Shown here in pieces: positions 52,150 through 61,056 of a stretch of DNA of 64,000 bases; the stretch's first letter is position 1; each line of letters opens with the position of its first letter. Position numbers and translations under genes: made by a program. The stretch lies in the NCBI GenBank assembly GCA_963725415.1, contig CAVRZY010000283.1, forward strand, positions 9,578 through 73,577, read 5' to 3'. The notes under the pieces were generated by a model. That model did not search any database. It was not told where the DNA came from and worked only from the letters and a program-made list of their open reading frames with translations. Source of the DNA: CAVRZY01 sp963725415. Its GTDB lineage: Bacteria; Acidobacteriota; Terriglobia; Bryobacterales; Bryobacteraceae.

Positions 52150-52710
52150 TCAGGCCCGGGTCGTCGCGGGGGCCGGGGAAGCCTCCTCCAGCACGCAGAC
52201 GTCGCTGAGGTGGCGGTAGTCCTCGGCGTAGTCGAGACCGAAGCCCACCACAAACTCATCGGGGATCTGGAAGCCCACGTAGGCCACGTCCACTGGCCGG
52301 ATGCGGCGGCTGGGCTTGTCGAGCAACGCCACAATGCGAAGCGAGCGCGGCCGCCTCTGGCGGAGCACGTGGATCAGGTAGTTCAGGGTGACGCCGCTAT
52401 CCACGATGTCCTCGACCACCAGCACGTCGGCGCCCTCGATCGAGGAATCAAGGTCCTTGGTCAGCTTGACCTCGCCCGAAGTGCTCTTGCCTTTGCCGTA
52501 GCTGGAGATCCCGATGAAGTCGATGCGGGTCTGCCGTTTCATGGCGCGGGCCAGGTCGGCCAGGAAGAAGCAGGCGCCTTTGAGGATGGCGACCAGGTAA
52601 ACCGGGCCGTCGGGATAGTCCCGGTCGATTTGGGCGCCGAGCTCCTGGATGCGGGCCTGAATCCGCTCGGCCGTCAGCAGCACGCGCAAAGAAGTCTTCG
52701 AGTCCGTCAT
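52150..52710 (-). CDS. hpt: Hypoxanthine phosphoribosyltransferase
   Basis: Hpt, 186 residues, salvages hypoxanthine and guanine using PRPP. ATG 52710 starts MTDSKTSLRVLLTAERIQAR; the PRPP-binding motif is VLVVEDIVDSGVTLNYLIHV, preceded by the flexible loop SYGKGKSTSGEVKLTKD. KPSRRIRPVDVAYVGFQIPD closes the base pocket. An in-frame start at 52728 would add six residues. Upstream neighbour is the M15-like secreted protein gene, four bases away. Confidence 0.94.
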   Translation of the reverse strand: MTDSKTSLRVLLTAERIQARIQELGAQIDRDYPDGPVYLVAILKGACFFLADLARAMKRQTRIDFIGISSYGKGKSTSGEVKLTKDLDSSIEGADVLVVEDIVDSGVTLNYLIHVLRQRRPRSLRIVALLDKPSRRIRPVDVAYVGFQIPDEFVVGFGLDYAEDYRHLSDVCVLEEASPAPATTRA

Positions 52711-52714
52711 GGTC

Positions 52715-53551
52715 TCACCCGCCGCCACGCAGTGAGTCGCTGGGGGGTCCGATATGAATGTGGGGACCGGTGGACTTGCCCCGGAGGAAAGTGCGGAAAG
52801 CGAAGAAGGGAATGCGCGAGGCGCGCAGGAAATTTCGCAGCCAGATGCCCTCCGGCCGGTCGGGGTCTACGGCGATATCCACGCGCCCGCGATGATCGAA
52901 TCCCAGAGCACGATGCACCGCCGTATCCCCTCGCGCGCTGATGGGCAGCGGTTTGGCAAAGCGCTTTTCGAAGGCCAGCGCGATTTCCTTCAGTTGCGCC
53001 CAGCGGAAGACGCCCTCGCCTTCGTAGCGTTCGGCCAAGCGGAGGTAGTCTTGGAGTTCGGGCGCCTGTTCCGGGGTGGCGAGGACGGCCTGCTCGACCC
53101 GGGCCATGTCCGCCAGTTGCCGCAGCAGACTGGCGCGCGAGTGCGCCAGGTTGAGGGTCCTGCGGCTGCGGTCCACTTCTTCGATGAAGGGCGTCAGGGA
53201 GAGCTGCGAAAGAGCTCCTTCCTCGACCAGTTTCTTGGCGTGCTCGAGTTTGGCCTTCTGGCGGTCGAAGCGGCGGGTGGCCGCCGCCACCATTTCATCG
53301 GCCTGCTGCTCGGTGAGATCCTCGATGGCCAGGTTGCCGTACAGGGTTTTCTCGAGGATCGCAGCATCCTGAGCGTCGGCCAGGTCCTGGCGTACCTGCT
53401 CGAGGCTGGTGCGAGGCAGAGCTCCCGCCTCGACCAGGGCCTCGACGCGGGCAGCCTCTTGCCGGGACCGCTGGAGGGCGGGTGAATCCGGCGCCTGAGC
53501 GCAGCACCAGACGGCACACGCCAGATTGACCAAGGCCAAGGACCGGAACAT
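52715..53551 (-). CDS. Secreted coiled-coil protein with M15-like peptidase end
   Basis: A 278-residue secreted protein. Signal peptide MFRSLALVNLACAVWCCAQ (ATG 53551). Residues about 25-180 are charged helices, coiled-coil-like (EEVDRSRRTLNLAHSRASLL). The C-terminal part resembles the M15/hedgehog-type zinc peptidase fold: ARGDTAVHRALGFDHRGRVD (H-x-x-x-x-x-x-D) and GKSTGPHIHIGPPS (H-x-H), giving three possible zinc ligands. A D-alanyl or endopeptidase role in wall remodelling is plausible. The catalytic acid is not obvious, so this is tentative. An earlier ATG at 53596 would disrupt the leader. Confidence 0.75.
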   Translation of the reverse strand: MFRSLALVNLACAVWCCAQAPDSPALQRSRQEAARVEALVEAGALPRTSLEQVRQDLADAQDAAILEKTLYGNLAIEDLTEQQADEMVAAATRRFDRQKAKLEHAKKLVEEGALSQLSLTPFIEEVDRSRRTLNLAHSRASLLRQLADMARVEQAVLATPEQAPELQDYLRLAERYEGEGVFRWAQLKEIALAFEKRFAKPLPISARGDTAVHRALGFDHRGRVDIAVDPDRPEGIWLRNFLRASRIPFFAFRTFLRGKSTGPHIHIGPPSDSLRGGG

Positions 53552-53588
53552 CCTTATTGATTGTAGTACGATGGGTCCGAGGAGTTGA

Positions 53589-53993
53589 TTGCCCAAGCGA
53601 ACTTACCATCCAGAAGCCACTCGACAAGCAGCGCCACCTGAAGAATCCATCCGACTTCCCTGGGTGCTGGCGGCCCACGCAGCAGAGTCCAAGAAAGCCT
53701 CCCGCCTGCGCATCCTCGACTTGCGGGAGATCTCGTCGTTCACCGACTGTTTCGTGATCTGTTCGGGGTCGAACATGCGCCAGATCCAGGCCATCAGCGA
53801 TGAGGTCGAGCTGGTATTGAAACGGCATGGCCGCAGGCCGTTGGGCATCGAGGGGTACGAGCGCGCCGAATGGGTCCTGACAGACTACGGCGAGTTCATC
53901 GTGCACGTCTTTTCGGAAAGCGCGCGCGAGTTCTACGATCTGGAGCGGCTGTGGCGCCACGCCAAGGAAGTCGAGGTTCCGGCGGAGACTTGA
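53589..53993 (+). CDS. rsfS: Ribosome silencing factor RsfS
   Basis: RsfS (YbeB), 134 residues, binds uL14 on the large ribosomal subunit and blocks subunit joining in starvation. Core: LRILDLREISSFTDCFVICS, then SNMRQIQAISDEVELVLKRH and EWVLTDYGEFIVHVFSESAR. Start TTG 53589 has GAGGAG four bases upstream; the resulting N-terminus (about 25 residues) is longer than in E. coli YbeB but in the family range. The gene is divergent from the M15-like gene and convergent with pncA, which begins one base after its end. Confidence 0.93.
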   Translation: MPKRTYHPEATRQAAPPEESIRLPWVLAAHAAESKKASRLRILDLREISSFTDCFVICSGSNMRQIQAISDEVELVLKRHGRRPLGIEGYERAEWVLTDYGEFIVHVFSESAREFYDLERLWRHAKEVEVPAET

Positions 53994-53994
53994 A

Positions 53995-54579
53995 TCACCC
54001 GGAGCAGACTTCGGCGACCGTGGTAAAGCGGCCGCCGGCGGCGATGAACTCGTCCAGCATCGGGCGCGCGGCTTCCTTGTCCAAGCTTTGGATGGCGTCG
54101 GTGACCAGCTCGACCGGCTTGCCCAGGCGCAGCAGGCCCATTACGGCGCAACGCACGCAGTACTCGGTCACCACGCCGTAGACCACCGAGCGGCCGGCAT
54201 TCAAGCGCTCGAGCACTCCGGAAAGATTGGGATTGGTGAACAGATCCAGGTGCTGCTTCTCCAGCAGGATCTGCTGGGCGCCTTCGATGGAGTACTCTCC
54301 GGGAGTGGTTGGGATCAGCACTCGCTTCTCCAGCAGCGTGGCCCCGGGCTTTTGCTGGCCGGTGGCGCCAGCGACGCAGTGTGCGGGCCATTGGGCAAAC
54401 TCGGGATCATCCTCGGAGTGCGCATCCATGGTCGAGATCACCGGGAAGGAGCGCGCAGCGGCGTAGCGGTTCAGTTGCTCCAGCGCCGGCAGAAGCCGCT
54501 CGGCACCGGGGACGTAGAGCGCGCCGGCCGGGAACAGGAAGTCGATCTGCGTGTCGATGTCGAAGAAGACGGTGGTCAT
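53995..54579 (-). CDS. Nicotinamidase-like cysteine hydrolase
   Basis: Isochorismatase-fold hydrolase of 194 residues. MTTVFFDIDTQIDFLFPAGA supplies the general-base aspartate, MDAHSEDDPEF and the WPAHCVAGATGQQ turn supply the metal-site region, and VYGVVTEYCVRCAVMGLLR carries the nucleophilic cysteine. It overlaps pncB by four bases (ATGA) and lies right after it, so the pair forms a nicotinamide-to-nicotinate-mononucleotide salvage unit; the pncA assignment rests largely on this context. The open frame extends upstream of 54579 only as basic, unrelated sequence inside pncB. Confidence 0.88.
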   Translation of the reverse strand: MTTVFFDIDTQIDFLFPAGALYVPGAERLLPALEQLNRYAAARSFPVISTMDAHSEDDPEFAQWPAHCVAGATGQQKPGATLLEKRVLIPTTPGEYSIEGAQQILLEKQHLDLFTNPNLSGVLERLNAGRSVVYGVVTEYCVRCAVMGLLRLGKPVELVTDAIQSLDKEAARPMLDEFIAAGGRFTTVAEVCSG

Positions 54580-55904
54580 AGTTGGCTCCGTGCTTGCTCG
54601 AGGAGCGCCACAAGCTGCGGGCTGCAAGTGACCGGGTAGGGTTGGGCGTCCTTGAGGCGGCGGCAGGCCTGGGGAAGCTTCTTGAGAGACGCGGCAGCGT
54701 GGGCGCGGGCGGAGCGGGCGTCCGGCAGGGGCTCGACCACCTTTCCGTCCAAAACGACGGGGCGCAGAAGAGCTTCCGCGGGCGACTCTTCGCCGGGGCC
54801 GCCCAGACACTCGGAAGCGCAGGCGATCACGTCGTGATCCGGGTAGCGGAAGACCTGCTTGGCGCCCGGCAGGGTGATCTTGTCCTCACTGAACTTGGCG
54901 GTGTAGCGCTTGGCGCCATTGGCCTCCAGCTCGACCAGCTTGTAGACGGCGCCCAGGGTGGGAGCGTCTGCCGAGGTGGCCAGCTCGGTGCCCACGCCGA
55001 AGGCGTCGATGGGGGCGTCGGCGGCCACCAGCTCGCGGATTTTGTATTCGTCCAGATCGCCGCTGGCCATGATCTTGGCTTCGTGAAGCCCAGCCTGATC
55101 CAGGATGGCGCGCACGCCGCGCGAGAGTTCGAGCAGGTCGCCGCTGTCCAGGCGGACGCCCCACAGCGGTTTGCCCAGGGAGGCGGCCCGGCGCGCCCCC
55201 TCCAGCGTGTCGTAGGTATCCACCAGGTAGATGGTGGCGGGGCCGAGCAGCCTCTGGAGTTGCCGGAAGGACTGCATCTCATCGGGGAAGGACAGCACCC
55301 AGGAATGCGCGGCCGTTCCGTACACCGGGATGCCGTAGCGGAAGCCGGCCAGAGTGTTGCTGGTGCCCAGGCAGCCGCCGATGTAGGCCGCGCGCCCGGC
55401 CAGTACGCCGGCCTCGGGGGAGTGCGCCCGGCGCGTTCCGAACTCGACCACGCCGCGACCGCCCGCCATCTCGACGATGCGCGCGGCCTTGGTGGCGATG
55501 AGCGTCTGGAAGCCGACCATCGACAGCAGGTAGGTTTCGGCGATCTGGGCTTCGATGAGCGGCGCGCGCACGGTCAGAACCGGCTCGCCGGCAAACAGCG
55601 CTGTGCCCTCCGGGACTGCGAACAGATCGCCGGTGAAACGGAACTCGCGCAGACCTTCGAAGAAGGCCTTCGAGAACCGGGCGAACTGCGGCAGCCCGCG
55701 CAGGTAGTCGATCTCCTCGGTCGCGAAGCCCACATTCAGAAGGTATTCGACCACCTGCGCCAGGCCGGCCACGATGACAAAATTGCGGTTTTGGGGGAGC
55801 CTCCGGATGGAGAGTTCGAAAGTGGCCGTTTCGCGGGACTTGCCGGCCTCGAAGTAGCCGGCCGCCATGGTCAGCTCGTACAGGTCTGTGAGGAGACCGT
55901 GCAT
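54576..55904 (-). CDS. pncB: Nicotinate phosphoribosyltransferase
   Basis: NAPRTase, 442 residues, converts nicotinate and PRPP into NAMN for NAD synthesis. It opens MHGLLTDLYELTMAAGYFEA (the family T-D-x-Y-x-x-T-M start). Further: EFGTRRAHSPEAG (R-R-A/H site), GVRLDSGDLLELSRGVRAIL and IDAFGVGTELATSADAPTLG, which bind phosphate. Full length. First gene of the pncB-pncA pair; the DUF4340 gene lies 14 bp upstream on the same strand, so the ABC exporter operon may read through. Confidence 0.94.
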   Translation of the reverse strand: MHGLLTDLYELTMAAGYFEAGKSRETATFELSIRRLPQNRNFVIVAGLAQVVEYLLNVGFATEEIDYLRGLPQFARFSKAFFEGLREFRFTGDLFAVPEGTALFAGEPVLTVRAPLIEAQIAETYLLSMVGFQTLIATKAARIVEMAGGRGVVEFGTRRAHSPEAGVLAGRAAYIGGCLGTSNTLAGFRYGIPVYGTAAHSWVLSFPDEMQSFRQLQRLLGPATIYLVDTYDTLEGARRAASLGKPLWGVRLDSGDLLELSRGVRAILDQAGLHEAKIMASGDLDEYKIRELVAADAPIDAFGVGTELATSADAPTLGAVYKLVELEANGAKRYTAKFSEDKITLPGAKQVFRYPDHDVIACASECLGGPGEESPAEALLRPVVLDGKVVEPLPDARSARAHAAASLKKLPQACRRLKDAQPYPVTCSPQLVALLEQARSQL

Positions 55905-55918
55905 TCATTTGCCCGGAG

Positions 55919-57268
55919 CTACTTCTTCTCCGTCTTGGGTGGGGCCGCTTCTTTCACGTCTGCGACCACTTTTTGCAGCTCTTCCACCACTTTACCATCC
56001 AGTTCGTAGACACTGAGCTCGTTCTCGCGTTTGGCGAAATAGTTGTTGCCGCTTTTCGAGATGGCCACCTTCTCGACGCGTTTGCCCTCGTTGGAGGTGA
56101 CGGTGGCTTCCAGGATCGGGCGTGGTGAAGCCCTGCTCTCGACGAACTTGATGGCGCTCAGGTCGCGCAGCTTGTCGATCATGGTCTGCATGGTGGTGGA
56201 GTCCATCTGCTTGCGAGCCGGACATCCACTTCTCGCCGGATTTCTGGTAGGTGACTTGGCCGCGCCGGCTGGCGGATCTCGATCTTGCTGGGATCGTTCC
56301 AGCCGAAATCGAACAGCTTCTTGTTGCGGAAGTCGTCCAGGCCCTTGTCGAGGGCGTCGCCGAGGTCGTTGGGGACTTTGTAGACGCCCTTCGACCACGC
56401 TGCTCTTGCGCGTAGTAGTTCTTGTCCTTGTCTTTGCGGACCTGCAACTGCTGGGTGCCCGCTGGAATCGGTGACCTTGGCGGTGGCCACTGGGTGCCGG
56501 CGGCGAACACGGCGGCGGCCTTCTTGGCGTCCTCCTCGGAGACGGCGGCGTCCATCTTGGCGTCCTTGAGCTTGCGGATCAGCTCTTCGACCTGGAAGCT
56601 GTCGGCGCGCAGCGGGCGCGGCTTGAGGATCTGCCATTCGTTCTGGTTGTTCTTGCCGAACTCGAAGTCTTGTCCCTTGGCGGCCAGCTCGACGCGGAGC
56701 AGTTTGTCGGAGTCGAACGTGAGCAGGCGCTTGTCGCGCAGGTCGTTCACCGATCTTGTCGACGTTGGTTTTGGTGTAGCTGCCGATGGTGAAGACGCGC
56801 GCATCGCCTTCGAGCCTGGCGAAGTAGCCGCTGCCGGTGGGCGTTTCGTCGCCGATCAGACAGCGCCTGCGTCTTGCCGTCCTTCTTGGTGACGGTGACC
56901 TGGAAGCTGGGAGAGGCCAGGCCGTAGGAGGCCAGATCGGAGGCCTTCTCCTCGATCAGCTTGTCGGAGCTGAGCGAGGAGAGCGTCGAAACCATCGAAC
57001 TCATGGCGTCCTGATCGGCGGCGAGCTTCTGCGGGGCAGTGATCTCCCATTTGCCGGAGGCGTCTTTCTCGACAATCGTGGCAGCCTGTGTGCCGGCCTT
57101 GCGGATCTCGATTCTGCGGAACTGGTCCTCCGGGATGGAGAGCAGCTTGGGGGTGGTATCGGCGAAGGGCTTGCTGGCCTCGTTGGACTTGGCCTTCTTA
57201 GACCAGTGGACCAGGCCTAACAGAGCGGCCAGAACCACGGCCGCAATCAGCAACCCGCGGAAGCGCAT
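55919..57268 (-). pseudogene. DUF4340 protein gene broken by many frameshifts
   Basis: Membrane-tethered DUF4340 protein, normally about 440 residues, last member of GldA-F-G type operons. The N-terminus is clear: MRFRGLLIAAVVLAALLGLV, then VEKDASGKWEITAPQKLAAD and ASPSFQVTVTKKDGKTQAL. After that the sequence hops between frames: LIGDETPTGSGYFARLEGDA, then SVNDLRDKRLLTFDSDKLLR, WQILKPRPLRADSFQVEELI, VATAKVTDSSG, TQQLQVRKDKDKNYYAQ, GVYKVPNDLGDALDKGLDDF, QVTYQKSGEKWMSGSQ and finally VESRASPRPILEATVTSNEG to KTEKK. At least seven indels between about 56220 and 56880, but no nonsense codons inside the correct pieces. A cluster like this suggests either poor sequence quality or a recently relaxed gene. 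Confidence 0.75.
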
Positions 57269-57271
57269 GGC

Positions 57272-58639
57272 TTATCTCCTTCGCCACCAGACTCCGATGC
57301 CCGCACCGATGATGACCAGCGGGATCAGGAACACGCTGAAGTACTTGATCATCCACAGCTTCTGGATGTCCAGGGTCAGGCGGCGGTCTTCGGGCTCTTT
57401 GGGCCGGATGGCGATCAGCTCCTCGTCGGCGGAGAGCCAGTTCACCATGTTCAGGACCAGGTCGCGGTTGCCGAAGAAGGGGTTGTAGAGCTGGCTGTTG
57501 CCCAGCCACTCGGAGCTGCCCACGGCCACAAAGCGGCCTTTGTCGTACTCTTTGCCGCTGTCGTAGGTGCCGGCGGCCGCCAAAGCAAATGGCCCTTTCT
57601 TCTCTTTCTTCGGATCCACGGAGGTGGGCGCCATATTGGTGGTGCCGTAGCTGTTGCTCCCGGTGGAGAACAGCTTTTCCACCTGAGCTTTGTCCACGGA
57701 TTTGACTTCCAGCGAACGGGCGAAGGGAAACACGCTTCCGGTCCCCTTCATCTCCTTGCCGATGGGATGGGATTCATAGTCGGTGACCACGGAGTACTCG
57801 GCGCCCAGGCCGCTACGCTGGCCCCGGGCATCCAGGATGAAATCCCTGTTGAGGGTGACTCCCCAACCGGCCAGCATCTTAACGAGGCCCTGATTGTCGC
57901 CGATCTCCTGGCGGCCGAGCTTAACCGGGGGGCTGAGCGCAATGAGCGCGCGCCCGCCTCCCTCGACGTAGCTCTTGATGGCCTTGACCATGGGGTCGCT
58001 GTAATCTTTTCTGGGACCCCCGACCAGCAGGACCGTGCAGTCTTTCGGGATGTCCGGTTGTTCCAGGATGGTGATGGAACGAACGTTGTAGCTGTCCTTC
58101 TCCAGGATCTGCTTGAGCAGCGAGTAGCCGTCCTGGCCGGTGTCGTCCAGATTCTGCTCGCCGCTGCCGGAGATGGCGCAGACACTGCGAACGCCCTTCA
58201 GAGCGCGGATCAGTGCGCTGGTCAGATCGGATTCCGTGAGGCTCTTGGCTTCTTCCTTGCGCTTGCCGGCTTCGACGAAAGTGGCCGGTACCGACGTGAC
58301 GCCAGCGGCCCGGGCCTGCCGGGGTCTCCTGTAGGGGTCGATATACTCGACGGTCAGCTTAGAGGAGAGATTCCTGTAGCGGCCGAGCAGGTCCTGGGCC
58401 TGCTCGAACCTGATCGTCTCATCGAAGTAAGTGATCTTGACATCCTGCTTGAGTCCTTTGACGACCTTCTCGGTCTGCTCGGAGAGGCTGAAGCGTTTAT
58501 TGGCGGTTGCATCGTAGGACTTGTTGTGCCTGTCGGCCAGCCAGTTAGCCGCCGCCAGCACCGCCAGAATCACCGCGATGTACAGCGTCACGTAGCTGGC
58601 GTACTTGGTCTGCCGTGCCTTAAGCCATGTGAATTTCAT
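57272..58639 (-). CDS. GldG-family ABC-type substrate-binding protein
   Basis: A 455-residue membrane-anchored protein: one helix near the N-terminus (about 16-35, YVTLYIAVILAVLAAANWLA) and one near the C-terminus (WMIKYFSVFLIPLVIIGAGI). Between them, YDATANKRFSLSEQTEKVVK, VEYIDPYRRPRQARAAGV, SGSGEQNLDDTGQDGYSLLK and LVGGPRKDYSDPMVKAIKSY match GldG/IFT52-like proteins of the ABC_transp_aux type. Together with GldA and GldF homologues it makes an exporter whose substrate is unknown outside gliding bacteria. Its ATG overlaps nothing but the GldF gene stops 1 bp upstream. Confidence 0.88.
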   Translation of the reverse strand: MKFTWLKARQTKYASYVTLYIAVILAVLAAANWLADRHNKSYDATANKRFSLSEQTEKVVKGLKQDVKITYFDETIRFEQAQDLLGRYRNLSSKLTVEYIDPYRRPRQARAAGVTSVPATFVEAGKRKEEAKSLTESDLTSALIRALKGVRSVCAISGSGEQNLDDTGQDGYSLLKQILEKDSYNVRSITILEQPDIPKDCTVLLVGGPRKDYSDPMVKAIKSYVEGGGRALIALSPPVKLGRQEIGDNQGLVKMLAGWGVTLNRDFILDARGQRSGLGAEYSVVTDYESHPIGKEMKGTGSVFPFARSLEVKSVDKAQVEKLFSTGSNSYGTTNMAPTSVDPKKEKKGPFALAAAGTYDSGKEYDKGRFVAVGSSEWLGNSQLYNPFFGNRDLVLNMVNWLSADEELIAIRPKEPEDRRLTLDIQKLWMIKYFSVFLIPLVIIGAGIGVWWRRR

Positions 58640-59396
58640 TCATGCCCTCCAACGAAGCGACTCCATGGATCGCGCGGTCAAGAACAGTCCCACGAAAATC
58701 ACGGAGACGTAGAAGATCACGTCCTTGGAGTCCAGCACGCCCTTTGCAAAAGGCTCGAAATGAGTCAACACAGAAATGTAGGAGAGCACCGTGGCCCAGG
58801 CAGCCGTCTCGAAGGCGCTCACCCATTGAAATACCCACAGCAGCAGACAGAGGTCGAAGGTGGCCAGCGCGGCTACGATCTGGTTGCGAGTCAACGTAGA
58901 GATGAACGTGCCGATGGCCAACAGGCAGGCCCCCTGCAGCAGCAACCCCAAGTAGCCAACCAGGATCGGTTTCCAATCCGGCTTGCCCCAGATGAACAGC
59001 AAGCCTACGTTGAGCGCGGAGACCGCCAGCAGTGAGGAGTACAGTGTCAGCGCACCCAGCCACTTGCCCAGGACGATCTCCAAGTCGCGGACCGGTGAGG
59101 TCATCAGCAGCTCGATGGTCCCGGAGAACTTCTCCTCGGCGAACAGCCGCATGCTGATCAACGGGGTGATGAACAGGCCGATTACGCTGATGTTCATGAA
59201 CAGCGGCCGGATGATATATTCGTGCATATCCATGGGCATGCCTTCGAGCCCGGATCCCCTGGACCACGAAGAAGGATGCCGCCATGGAGAAGAAGAACCC
59301 GAAGACCACCCCGGTGAGCGCCAGCAGGTGATAGGCGATGGGGGAGACGAAGTAGATCCGCATCTCCTTGCGCCAAATGACCAGGATGTTCTTCAC
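58640..59396 (-). pseudogene. GldF-like ABC permease, frameshifted
   Basis: Six-helix ABC-2 type permease split over two frames. The first frame starts MKNILVIWRKEMRIYFVSPI (ATG 59396, overlapping the gldA stop) and runs GVVFGFFFSMAASFFVVQG. The frame breaks near 59250. The other frame continues SGLEGMPMDMHEYIIRPLFM, RLFAEEKFSGTIELLMTSPV, GYLGLLLQGACLLAIGTFIS and ends SMESLRWRA. Removing one G from GGGG in CCAGGGGATCC gives a protein of about 251 residues. Homopolymer context makes a base-calling error likely; otherwise the exporter lacks a working permease. Confidence 0.8.
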
Positions 59397-60367
59397 TTGG
59401 CACCTCCCACCGGGCTCTCGCTGGTGGCCCCGGTCAGTTGTAGGAAGACCTCCTCGAGCTTCCAGACCACCGGACGCATTTCAATCAGGTTCCACCCGCC
59501 ATCCACGACAGCCCTGGCGAGATCGCCCCGAATGGAGCGCCCATGCAAACTCTCGACCTCGAAGACGCCGCGGCTCTCGGTGCTTTCCCGGAGGATGACG
59601 CGGCTGACGTGGGGAACCTGCTCGAGGCGGCGCTGGGCCTGGGCGGCATCCACGGTTCCGTCCCGCGCGCCCACTTCTACGGCCAGCAATTCGGCGCCCA
59701 GGAAGCGGTGGGTGAGGTTCTCCAAGGATTCGTTGGCGACCAGCTTACCCTTGTCGATGATGATCACCCGCTCGCAGGTTTCTTCGACGGCGGGGAGAAT
59801 GTGGGTGCTGAGGATGATGGTGTGGTCGCCGGCCAGCCTCTTGATGAGGTTCCTGGTTTCGAAGATTTGCTTGGGGTCCAGGCCCGAGGTGGGCTCGTCG
59901 AGAATCAAAATATCCGGGTTGTGGATGATGGCCTGGGCCAGTCCGACGCGCTGGCGGTAGCCTTTGGAAAGCTTGCCAATGTGCGTGGTCCGCACCTCCT
60001 GGATGGCGCAGCGTTCGCAGGCTTCCCCCAGGCGGGCCGGCAATTCGGACTTGGGGATACCCTTCAGCCGCCCCACGAAAGTCAGGTACTGGAGCACGGT
60101 CAGCTCGGGATACAGGGGCGGACTTTCGGGTAAGTAGCCGATTCGTTTCTTGACTTCGAGGGGCTGCCCCAGCACGTCGAAACCGCCTAGCTGGGCGGCC
60201 CCGGCCGTGGGGGGCAGGAAGCAGGTCAGGATGCGCATGGTGGTGGTTTTGCCGGCCCCGTTGGGCCCGATAAACCCCACAATCTGGCCTTTCTCCACCT
60301 CGAAGGAGATGTTGTCAACGGCCAGGGTACGGCCGTAGCGTTTGGTCAAACCTTCAACTTTGATCAT
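59393..60367 (-). CDS. ABC transporter ATPase, GldA-like
   Basis: Cytoplasmic ATP-binding subunit of 324 residues. Walker A is GPNGAGKTTTM, signature KLSKGYRQRVGLAQAIIHNP, Walker B ILILDEPTSGLD and H-loop ILSTHILPAVEETCERVIII. An extra C-terminal domain (about 230-324) is typical of GldA/drug-exporter ATPases. First gene of the minus-strand operon gldA-gldF-gldG-DUF4340. Start ATG 60367 (MIKVEGLTKRYGRTLAVDNI). The region upstream has a 15-bp palindrome that may be the operator. Confidence 0.92.
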   Translation of the reverse strand: MIKVEGLTKRYGRTLAVDNISFEVEKGQIVGFIGPNGAGKTTTMRILTCFLPPTAGAAQLGGFDVLGQPLEVKKRIGYLPESPPLYPELTVLQYLTFVGRLKGIPKSELPARLGEACERCAIQEVRTTHIGKLSKGYRQRVGLAQAIIHNPDILILDEPTSGLDPKQIFETRNLIKRLAGDHTIILSTHILPAVEETCERVIIIDKGKLVANESLENLTHRFLGAELLAVEVGARDGTVDAAQAQRRLEQVPHVSRVILRESTESRGVFEVESLHGRSIRGDLARAVVDGGWNLIEMRPVVWKLEEVFLQLTGATSESPVGGAK

Positions 60368-60426
60368 CGGAGTGTCGGCGACTACAGTCGAGAATCACTT
60401 TAGGATACGACAGGCTTGTGACTGAA

Positions 60427-60441
60427 TTTCTATGATAGAAA
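60427..60441. promoter_or_regulatory. Palindrome upstream of gldA-like operon
   Basis: TTTCTAT-G-ATAGAAA, perfect 7-bp arms around one base, about 60 bp upstream of the operon start codon. Candidate operator; no regulator identified. Confidence 0.4.
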
Positions 60442-60534
60442 GACCCCAGAGCGGTGTCAAATTCCGCAAACTCATGATGTCGGGGCCAGGGTCAGGCTAA
60501 GCCTGTAATGGTTGTTCCATCGTGGGGGTCAACT

Positions 60535-60631
60535 CACCGCGGAGACGCAGAGGCCGCAAAGGAAACGCGGAGGTCGTTCTGCCAGGATGTTTCTCTGCGC
60601 TACCTCGGCGTCCTCTCCGTCTCTGCGGTGG
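60535..60631. repeat. Intergenic inverted repeat, CACCGCGGAGACG type
   Basis: CACCGCGGAGACGCAGAG at the left and CTCTCCGTCTCTGCGGTG at the right end are imperfect inverted copies. Same type as 37079-37140. No gene is seen in the 60442-60645 gap. Confidence 0.55.
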
Positions 60632-60645
60632 AATCGATCTTTCGT

Positions 60646-60792
60646 TCAGCGCAATCGCATGGGTTGGCCGACGGCGGCTTTGCTGCGCTGGGCGGCGTCC
60701 ATGAAGGCGAACAGCTCCAGGGTCTCTTCGTTGGACACGGGCGGGACGCCGGGCCGGTGAACCATCATGCGAGCCTGCCTCTCGAAGGCCGC
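60646..60792 (-). pseudogene. C-terminal remnant of a Gfo/Idh/MocA oxidoreductase
   Basis: A minus-strand tail reads FERQARMMVHRPGVPPVSNE followed by ETLELFAFMDAAQRSKAAVG and a terminal MRLR. The R-P-G-x-P-P-V-[ST]-x-x-E-[TA]-[LI]-[EA]-[LI] pattern with a final helix is the usual end of NAD(P)-dependent Gfo/Idh/MocA sugar oxidoreductases. The N-terminal Rossmann domain is absent upstream. Truncated copy; the family call rests on this short tail. Confidence 0.5.
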
Positions 60793-60851
60793 TTGTACGA
60801 CGGGTGAACACCATGTAGTTGGGGCGATTTGGACCCCAAATAGACCCCAGG

Positions 60852-61006
60852 GGCACAGAAGGGGCCCTCGGCAAGTTCTGGTTGGATCCTGTCGCTCAGG
60901 CGTCTGCGTCCGGCTTCCACGCCCGCGAGTTGCGCGATCTGGAGCGACTGGTGAACGACAACCCCACGCATGGCTGGAGGCTTGGTATGAGTTCTTCGGT
61001 GGTTGA
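60852..61006 (+). pseudogene. DUF4160 protein remnant
   Basis: Plus strand reads GTEGALGKFWLDPVAQASAS, then GFHARELRDLERLVNDNP, and in another frame HAWLEAWYEFFGG with TGA. This matches the second half of DUF4160 proteins, usually partnered with DUF2442 and often counted among toxin-antitoxin-like pairs. Adding a C to the CCCC run near 60963 joins the frames. The N-terminal half (with the H-x-P-x-H-x-H segment) is missing, so it is broken even if the indel is an error. Confidence 0.65.
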
Positions 61007-61056
61007 GGCACACCCGCGCGCCCGTGAGGTTGCGAATCGTTTGCTGAACCCGTCCA

